Shown: piece by piece, positions 56,862 to 64,000 of the stretch
Layout: every line of letters begins with the position of its first letter
Numbering within the stretch: the stretch's first letter is position 1
NCBI RefSeq assembly: GCF_000149955.1
Contig: NC_030993.1
Coordinates: 1,397,048-1,461,047 of the forward strand
Source of the DNA: Fusarium oxysporum f. sp. lycopersici 4287
Taxonomy: Eukaryota > Ascomycota > Sordariomycetes > Hypocreales > Nectriaceae
Direction: 5' to 3'
Length of the DNA: 64,000 nucleotides
Made by a program: the position numbers and the translations under genes
Notes under the pieces: generated by a model
Told to the model about the DNA's origin: nothing
The model's input: only the letters and a program-made list of their open reading frames with translations
Databases searched by the model: none

Positions 56862-58728
56862 TTGTTTGGTGCTTGATGATATTCAGGGCTTGTTTCTAGC
56901 AGGATGAATTCAAATATCGACGTTGTTGGTTCCTGCAAGTCGTGTTCCCCCGCTCGGGGACGCTTCGGTCCGTGTGCCAATCAATGTTGAAACCTGGCAA
57001 GCATCTTATCATGTTGTTGGCTGGCGATTGACCAGTAGACAGGGTATACTTTTCATTCATTGGGCATCTATGAATGGCGAAAGCAAGTGATCTAACGATG
57101 GCAGATTTCCATGACTGATGCAACTCGGAGCAGATATTCCGTCACTATTGCACATATTATTCAGTAGTTTATGCCAGTCAACGCATTATCCCTTAAGCTC
57201 ACCATGCGATCCGGCAATATCCTACGTAACCACAGGAGGAGGAAAACAAAGTAGAATGGGATTGATTACTTTCATAAGTTACCCGTTTGACTCAGAGGAT
57301 AAAAGGTAACAAAAACAAGTGCTCAGGTCCAGGGTAACAGGTAAGACCAACACCTGAGATAGTTTTATCTTACAACCGTTATGGCAGCCGTTCGGAATGT
57401 TTTGAGTATTGAACTTAATAACAATGTCCAATTAGCAGTTTGTCGACGAAGGAGTCAAGAATCTGCGTCTTGATATATTTCAGGGGTGTTCAATTCATCG
57501 ACTGCCGTGGTTCTGTTCTGGAAATGGTCCAGCGGCTGCCGCCAATCCAATGACCCTTTTCCATCAGCAAGAACAGCAGTACTCATGTGATACTGGCTTG
57601 ATATAACAGTTTAACTGGAAGTTAATTGCTCCCATTCCCAGATATTATGCTACGTGTGGCTCTGCGCCTCCCCATTGACTTGTATGGGCTGAGATGCTTG
57701 ATGTAGTTGAGTAAAATATACATAGTGGTTCATTGAATATTCTTAGAAAACTCTATACATGGCTCACACCAGACAAGACTGGCGATTGAGCCATCAAAGA
57801 AGTCAACTGATGTCGTGGCTACGAGTTTGACGATCTCGCACATAGCTATACTTTGATGACACAAGTATACATCCACGGATACGAACCTTAACCACACCGG
57901 GGACTCTCATGGTTTGACAGTTGGGTGACTTTATTAGTGACACAAAAGCAACTGTTCCGCAACACAAAGGGAAGCACACGCATTGACTTGTTAGTCTGGT
58001 TGTCATCAGTAATCATAGTGTCGTTTAAACTCATCACTGCTGTGTGACCGTTTGGAATCATAATTTGCAACCACCTGAACTTCCTGTAAATCATCGTGTT
58101 CCCTGAGGTTAATAATCTTATCAGATTCTGAATTGGATGACAAATGTTGCGCCGACTGGCATCTCGCTTGCCGAAGCTGGCGCCGAGCCTCATTTGGACA
58201 TGATCGTGAAAGTGGACATCTGAAGGATGCGTCATAGTAAGAGAACTGAACATGTGTTGAGGATCTCATCTTATTAATAGAGCACCGACTTTTTTTCTGA
58301 CATGATTCCAAATGGACCCTGGGAAAAAAATGGTCTCTATCATCAAGGTGCTGCGTATCTCAATACCATTGCGGCTTGAGTGGCCGATAGCGGTTCCACC
58401 GTGGCCGTGTCGAACGCGCCGACCGCTTTCCGAGGATCCCCACAGGTCTTCACTGACCTCATCAGGACCCTCTTCACGCCAATGCCGTTTGATTCTCCGA
58501 TTGACCTCCGAAAGACTGAGAAGCGGCGGGGTACCTAGCGAGTCGTAGGCTGCCTAAGGGAAAGAGCGGCACTGTCTACATGCGGAAGGCAAGGACGATA
58601 TAACTTCTACAGATTCCCTCGAAATTGGGCGTGATTCAGTCTCTCTTCCTCATACTTCGATACACGTCTTCTTCTGCTCTTGCCCAACTTACACTTACAC
58701 ACACAAAAACTTCTTAGCTAAAGTCAAA
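56862..58728. other. Divergent intergenic region
   Basis: 1.9 kb between the HD-domain gene (-) and the peroxiredoxin gene (+). Many short frames, none with a domain; the minus frame 58006..58311 begins at a non-ATG codon. Pyrimidine-rich 58620-58728 is the leader of the peroxiredoxin gene. Confidence 0.5.
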
Positions 58729-59349
58729 ATGTCTGAGCTTAAGGCCGGTGATAGCTTCCCAGAGGGTGTCTGGTTCAGCTACATCCCCCCATCGCCTGAA
58801 ACCTCTGAGTTCACTACTTGTGGTACACCTGTCCCTTTCAACGCCAGCCAAGGTATGTGATCTCACATTCATGTCGTCTAGAATTCGAGCATACCTTACT
58901 GACGTCGCTCACTACAGAATTCAAGAACAAGAAGGTCGTTCTTGTCTCTATCCCAGGTGCTTTCACACCTACTTGCTCCGGCTCTCACATTCCTTCCTAC
59001 TTGGAACACGTCGACAAGATTAAGGCCAAGGGCGTTGATCAGGTTATTGTCATTGCTGTCAATGACCCCTTTGTCATGAGCGGCTGGGCCAAGGCCAACG
59101 GTATTACCGACGACAAGATCGTGAGTTTCTCTTTAATTCAACAAGCCAGCATCACAAGATTAACTTGACCAGCTCTTCATGTCCGACAAGGATGCTAAGT
59201 TCTCCCAAACCATCGGCTGGAATATCGGTGAGAGAACTGGACGCTTTGCGATTATTGTCGACCAAGGCAAGGTTGTGTACGCTGCAAGGGATGAGGAGCC
59301 TGGGAGCATCGAGAAGTCCGGTGCCCTGGGTGTACTGGCCCAGCTGTAA
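58729..59349 (+). CDS. Peroxiredoxin, PMP20/Asp f 3 (Prx5-like) type
   Basis: Exons 58729..58852, 58918..59120 and 59173..59349 give 167 residues (introns 65 and 52 bp). The thioredoxin fold carries the peroxidatic Cys61 in [12 protein letters not shown], followed by the Prx5 helix pattern [18 protein letters not shown] and [14 protein letters not shown]. Then come [15 protein letters not shown] and [20 protein letters not shown] second Cys lies at 31. It reduces H2O2 and alkyl hydroperoxides with thioredoxin or glutathione. The C-terminus (ALGVLAQL) could serve as a weak peroxisomal-type signal, but it is not a canonical SKL. The protein is also the family of known fungal allergens. Start ATG preceded by CAAA, a good fungal context. 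Confidence 0.94.
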
Positions 59350-59775
59350 TTGAAGTTGCATTGCAATCCACCAAAGGAATAGAATATAGACATGAAACAT
59401 GAAGGATGATGATAGATCGACACGCGTTCACTTCGAAGCATCCGAAAATGACCTTGGTCTGAAACGTTTTATTTTTTGCGAAGCCTGTTCTCGTATCATA
59501 AGGCATTTTGTCGTTAAATCTACCAAAACATGTTGCTAATACCCTGATCGACACCATGACTTGTTTACCTAGCCACCATACGATTGTACAGCCCGTGTTC
59601 ATCACGGCACAAAGAAGATGCGGTTTTTGTTTGACCATTTTGCATTGCTCAGCTATCAATGCACCCTATTGGCAATCCATGCACCCGAGATTGTAGAAGA
59701 ACCGGCCGGACAAAGACACAAGAACCACGGACTCCACTCTCCCATTTTCATCCTCCCTCAAAGTCCATTCCTAAC
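59350..59775. other. Convergent intergenic region
   Basis: Holds both 3' UTRs, of the peroxiredoxin gene (+) and of rpl24 (-). No additional gene seen. Confidence 0.55.
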
Positions 59776-60528
59776 TTAACGGGTCTTGGCCTGAACCTTG
59801 GGGGCAGAGCCCTTGGCACCCTGCTTGCTGACTTGTCGGACAGCCTGGCCCTTGGAGGCCTGGGCAGCGAGCTTAGCCTTCTCGGACTTCTTGGCAGCAG
59901 CGTCGGCCTGCTTCTTCTCCTTGCTCTCCTTGATGGCCTGGGCTCGGGCAGCGGAACGGGCCTCGGGTCGGATGTTGCGCTTCTCCTTGATCACGTCGAG
60001 AGAAGCACCAACGATGCCTCGCTGGGACTTCACGGTGCGGCGGGTTCGCTTCTTAGCAACCTCCTGTAGAATATGTCAGCTCCGTTGAATGGTGACAATC
60101 GACAACACACCAGCAGTGATTGCTGCTGTGAATGCTGCTCAAGTTTGGTAGATTCATACCTCAGAGATACCCTTGCGGTGCTGTCGGCGGTAGAGGACGG
60201 TCCATGCGATACGGCGGGGGTTCTTCCTTTGCAGGAAGAGAGACTCCGACTTGCCGTTCTGGAATCGGAAGATCTTGCTGTCGCCACGGACGTAGAGCTT
60301 ACCCTGTGAAGCGATACCCGTTAGCCTTTTGATGTCCTGATTTAAATCACACCGAGTGCTCGTCCTGCGATCCGTCATCGCCATCATCTCCCTCCAGCGA
60401 CCAGGGAGTTTCGCATTTCGATAATCGACCGGATCGCATCAACGAGACGGATGGGGATAATGGCTAAAAGAGCGTACCTTGCCAGGGTAGATTCTCGCGC
60501 CGGAGAAGGTGTCCTCGTAGGTTCGCAT
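59776..60528 (-). CDS. rpl24: 60S ribosomal protein L24
   Basis: Exons 60528..60478, 60303..60160 and 60063..59776 encode 160 residues. The introns are longer than elsewhere in the window (174 and 96 bp), as is common for ribosomal protein genes. N-terminal part: [27 protein letters not shown], the eukaryotic L24e zinc-finger-like fold that in eukaryotes has lost some cysteines. Then [25 protein letters not shown], and the basic Ala/Lys-rich C-terminal helix ([19 protein letters not shown]). It binds rRNA at the subunit interface. Codon choice is strongly biased to C-ending codons, typical of highly expressed genes. Divergent from the TAD1 gene. Confidence 0.95.
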
Positions 60529-60891
60529 CTTGTCGCTGGTTGTGCGTTGAAGGCGACAAGGTGTTGTGTAGTTGACCGTGGATTGGCAATGGCAAATGGA
60601 AAGTTGAGGGTCGTGACTGCAGTCAATTTCTCGAATTGTGTGCAAACTGACTAATCTAGGGCAGGCGCGATGCTTAGTTTGGTGGGGGGTGAAAAGCCAT
60701 CACGTGCAGGTGCGCACCCACCCTGACGGGACCGGAGAATCATTGGTTACTTATGTAAACACCTTAGGTTCCCTATCATGAGCCTCGCGACTTACACCAC
60801 CATTATACTGAGACACGACAAAAAGTCTTGAGTCTTCAGTCTTGGCCCGTGGTTTTTGTATCAGCCTCTTGGATAGACTGGATATGGCTAG
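60529..60891. promoter_or_regulatory. Divergent promoter region of rpl24 and tad1
   Basis: 363 bp between two start codons on opposite strands. No TATA box is obvious; sequence TCACGTGC at about 60699-60706 contains a CACGTG E-box core, a known site type for bHLH factors such as Cbf1, seen frequently near ribosomal protein genes. Confidence 0.4.
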
Positions 60892-62243
60892 ATGACGTCC
60901 CAGGCGGATCTGGTGGCACAAGCAGTACTGCAACAATTCTACAAATTACCTTCGAAGCGAAAACCTGCTGTTCGTGACAATGGCGTTCATGAATGGGTTC
61001 CGCTGAGTGGCATCGTTGCTGAGAAAGATGGCATTCTAACATGTCTAGCCCTGGCGTAAGCGCATTCGATTCCCGTTTCCTTGTCTGCGTATCCTAAAAC
61101 TTTTTATCGTAGAACCGGCATGAAATGCCTACCGGCGTCAAAAATATCACAATCCAATGGCGTGGGCATCCATGACTGGCATGCGGAGGTCCTGGCTATG
61201 CGAACTTTTAACCGTTTCTTGCTTGATGAATGCGAGAATATCCTCGAGAAAGATGACGAGTCGAGTATCATTCAGAGGAAGATGAGCACTTCAAATCTTA
61301 ATGACACTCCTTTGCAGTTATTCGAAATCAAAGATGGCGTCAAGCTGCACATGTATTGCTCAGAAGCACCATGTAAGTAATTTCAAACGAAAACACTACT
61401 TTTACTGAACAAGCAGGCGGTGATGCTAGTATGGAGCTCACAATGGCTTCCCAGGAAGATGATTCAGCATGGGAAACCCCAACTCCTGCAGATGCAAAGC
61501 CTGGAGGTGATGCACAAATCTCTTTACTAGGAAGGGCTTGCTTCTCTAGGACTGGAATTGTTCGACGAAAGCCTGCTCGAGGAGATGCGCCTCCAACATT
61601 ATCCAAGTCTTGCTCTGACAAACTTGCGTTGAAACAATGCGCTTCACTTCTCTCAGCCATCACATCAATATTCATCGATCCTACCAACGCATACATCAGT
61701 AGCATCATCTTGCCAAGATCCCAATACTCTGATCTTGCATGTCGACGTGCCTTTTCAGCAGAAGGCAGGATGAACCTCATGGCTGGTAAAAAGTGGCTGG
61801 GAGGCTATTCATTCAGGGAGTTCTCAGTTGCGACGACGGGCCTGGAATTCGAGTTTTCGAAACGGTCTGTACAGACGAGAGCTGACAAGATTTCGGCGAG
61901 CAACCTAGCAGCAACATGGTCACGATCAGGTTTCGAAGAGAACATCATTGGGGGAGTTATTCAAGGTCGGAAGGCTTTCAAGACAGACGGAGCAAGTCAA
62001 GTTTCCAAGCGTTGTATGTGGGAGGCAGCAAACGATCTTGCTAGTAGAATAGGCGGCGCTTCCTCTTCCACAGCAATTTGTCCTGGTGGTGAGACGTATC
62101 GCCACTTGAAACAAGGACAGTTGATGGCTCACCGACGGCAAGTTAAGGACGAGGCCCGTGAGATGGCACTGTCAGGGTGGATCAGAAATGACGGAGGGTC
62201 AGATTTCCAACTAGAAAAACGTAGCAATCATTGGCATCATTAG
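60892..62243 (+). CDS. tad1: tRNA-specific adenosine deaminase 1 (Tad1/ADAT1)
   Basis: Exons 60892..61055, 61113..61372 and 61417..62243 give 416 residues (introns 57 and 44 bp). The deaminase domain shows the zinc/proton-shuttle motif WHAEVLAMR (His78, Glu80), the PCGDAS ligand motif (Cys142) restored by intron 2, and a second zinc Cys in SCSDK (about 207), as in ADAR/Tad1-type adenosine deaminases. The start is MTSQADLVAQAVLQQFYKLPSKRKP, followed by the typical GV.EW.PLSGIV and LATGMKC.P. It converts adenosine 37 of tRNA-Ala to inosine. The 44-bp second intron is short, but its ends and frame are exact. ATG 60892 overlaps no upstream in-frame ATG with better context. Confidence 0.92.
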
Positions 62244-62530
62244 AGATTGGTATTTCTCCCGATGTAAGTCGTATTTTGTTTGTTCGTACAGATCAATCAA
62301 CCTCAGCCAGCATAAGGTCGCCATTCCACCATGACATTCCCAAGCTGTGACCTTTTGCGTACCCATACCTACTCCTCTGCTACACAACATAGAGAGCGGG
62401 GGAGTGACTGTTACGACTGCCCAAAAGGGGGGAAACATAAAACCCGCCTCGTAGGAGAAACTAGCCAGCCTCTTGGCCGAACAGACCTACGATTTCACTA
62501 CCCCTTCGCCCTTGACTGTGTAGAGTAACT

Positions 62531-63201
62531 TTACTCGACCTTGGGCTCGTTCTCGAAGTTCTCGCCCTCGACCAAGTCGGGGATCTCGTCATCGTCCTCA
62601 CCCTTCTCCTTCTGGAGGTTCTGGTAGCTCTCGGCGAGCTTGCGCAGAGAAGCAAGGGAGTCGGGGCCGAGCTGGTTAAGGATACCGGGGACAAGCTCGG
62701 TGAGCTCCTTGTCCTCACCGTTACCATAGATGGCAAAGGTGTTGGAAGGAACAGCAGCGTGAACTGTTGGAGTGGAAAGAGAATGTCAATAAATACCAAA
62801 CCCCACGAACCATGTCAGAATAGGATGACTAACCCTTGGGAGCAGCGAAGTGAATGACGTTTCCGTCCTGCTTGAACATGTTGACCTCCTCAATAGCCTG
62901 GATGGGCTGAGTGTTCAGCTTCTTAAGGGCGAGCTGAAGCTTCTTGTCGTCAGCGCCGGAGCGGGCGGGCGCACGCTTGACCTTTCGTCGGGGGGTACCC
63001 TTTCCACTGAGTCGTTCCGTTAGCAGCGACAACTAATGGTGACGGCCTAAAAGCATCGTAATGCGTAAACATACCCTAAATGACAGATCAGTTTACTGCT
63101 CTCACCTCGAATTTAATTGTCAAAGTGCGCAAAAGTCACGTACCAGTTCGGGCGCTCAGGCCGAGCTTCTTGAGGCGTTCTTGGACTTCGGCGGACGACA
63201 T
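62531..63201 (-). CDS. egd1: Nascent polypeptide-associated complex subunit beta
   Basis: Exons 63201..63140, 63006..62834 and 62763..62531 encode 155 residues. Intron 1 (133 bp) uses donor GTGACT rather than the nearby GTACGT, because only this gives the family sequence [19 protein letters not shown]. Intron 2 (70 bp) joins [18 protein letters not shown]. The NAC domain follows: [45 protein letters not shown], then the Egd1/BTF3 tail [32 protein letters not shown] and an acidic end. With the alpha subunit it binds ribosomes and shields nascent chains. Codon bias is strong, as in the L24 gene. The 3' end faces tad1, with about 290 bp between the stops. Confidence 0.95.
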
Positions 63202-64000
63202 GATGGGCGAAATTCGATTGCGGGGGATCGGGGGACTCGATCGAAACTGGGACAAAAATCGTCAGTCGGGGCGGTTTCGGACGGGATAAATCGATTGTTG
63301 GAAGAAATTTTGCTCGGAAATTCGTGCATGCGTGGGTTCAGCAACGTACCAGTAAGTTAGGCTTGGGTAATTAGCTGTTTGTCGCCGTCGGCTTCGAATC
63401 GGTGGTGATAAGTCAAAGTAGATTTTGTGCGTGTCAATTGTTTTTCGCCTGTGGAACTACCATTTCGCCGAGGGAGAGGAGGGGCTCTAGTGGTGCTCCG
63501 CCCTTCACTGGCCTGGCACCACATTCATCGCCCGTGACGTTGTAGCCGCCTCCAGCCAGGCTCGTGGGGTAAGTCAAGAAGATCGTCCACACATGGAAGC
63601 CATGACATTTGGTGTCGAGCTCTTGATATGTTCTATATAGGTAGTTCCTGGAATGGATTGTCTTCGACGACCGCATGTTCTGATCAATGGCATCTAAACA
63701 AGAGCTCTGTCGGGTAAAGTTGCTACTACCTACTCGGTGTGATCACATTCATTTAGTCGTTCCTCAATTGTTTCAAGAAAATTGATGATTCGGATAACCA
63801 CTCGATTGGAGATATCGATGGTCGTTCCAGGGCAGTTTAGGCAATGAAAGATGATCTCATCTTGGTTTTCGAATGAAAGCAGTTGAATGTTGATTCCAAG
63901 AACTCCAAAGAATTTACTCACCCCTGCAACTAGGTACCAAGTTTCCTATGTGATTCAGCTGTTATACATGAGCCGTCCTTCATCACACCATATGATCTTA
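63202..64000. other. Right-edge region, possible end of a further gene
   Basis: Contains the promoter of egd1 to about 63500, then no supported gene until a 64-codon minus-strand frame, 63921..63730, listed separately. Nothing else recognised. Confidence 0.45.
63730..63936 (-). CDS. Possible last exon of a gene entering from the right edge
   Basis: A minus-strand frame of about 64 codons ending in TGA/TAG-type stop at 63730, reading FFGVLGINIQLLSFENQDEII and ending IEERLNECDHTE. It begins at a non-ATG codon and is preceded by a pyrimidine/AG acceptor-like sequence (GTTGCAG near 63930), so it would be a terminal exon of a gene whose earlier exons lie beyond 64000. Composition is protein-like, but no family is recognised. 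Weak. Confidence 0.25.
   Translation of the reverse strand, partial: YLVAGVSKFFGVLGINIQLLSFENQDEIIFHCLNCPGTTIDISNRVVIRIINFLETIEERLNECDHTE

Noticed and set aside
58006..58311. Cys/Arg-containing 101-codon minus-strand frame that could pass for a small secreted protein
   Set aside because: Starts at a TTG, has no signal peptide and lies in a promoter region.

Overview
This is a nuclear segment from a filamentous ascomycete. Gene content and protein sequences look most like a Sordariomycete of the Fusarium type. The evidence is: introns of about 45-100 bp with GT..AG ends and CTRAY-type branch points, fungal-specific families (SUR7-like, Rax1-like, Pbs2, D-arabinono-lactone oxidase), full-length fungal housekeeping genes, and one intron-containing tRNA-Pro. 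Coordinates of spliced genes span first to last coding base. Exon borders were read from splice motifs and checked by reading-frame arithmetic. They are sequence-based models, not transcript-confirmed.

Left part (1-22 kb) is gene-sparse. The 5' end of an Mcm1-type MADS-box gene runs off the left edge, followed by about 6 kb without a convincing gene. Then come a tetraspanin (+), a convergent D-arabinono-1,4-lactone oxidase (-), and a rearranged spot where a sugar-transporter (MFS) fragment is joined to a LIP2 octanoyltransferase lacking its N-terminus. These are followed by a SUR7-like membrane protein (+), the HOG-pathway MAPKK Pbs2 (-), and about 4.5 kb more of apparently empty DNA.

Middle part (22-36 kb): a PIN/Ecm3-like membrane transporter (+), a split-barrel FMN-binding protein (-), the biotin-containing alpha subunit of 3-methylcrotonyl-CoA carboxylase (+), a putative amidoligase (-), a gamma-glutamylcyclotransferase-like protein with a proline-rich tail (+), and a divergent pair made of a coiled-coil unknown (-) and an HSPA12-type Hsp70-like ATPase (+).

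Right part (36-64 kb) is denser: the ATR/Mec1 checkpoint kinase (8 exons, about 2,509 residues), a PARP-type zinc-finger protein with a basic repeat tail, a 76-residue hydrophilic protein, tRNA-Pro(AGG), an unrecognised 369-residue protein, type II pantothenate kinase, a Rax1-like RGS membrane protein, an HD-domain nucleotidase, a peroxiredoxin of the PMP20/Asp f 3 type, ribosomal protein L24, tRNA adenosine deaminase Tad1 and the NAC beta subunit. RPL24 and TAD1 are divergent, and peroxiredoxin and RPL24 are convergent. Apart from chance neighbourhood I see no biosynthetic cluster and no operon-like logic. No CRISPR, rRNA or intact transposon was seen. The least explained items are the MFS/LIP2 junction, the unrecognised 369-residue gene, and the Hsp70-like/coiled-coil divergent pair.
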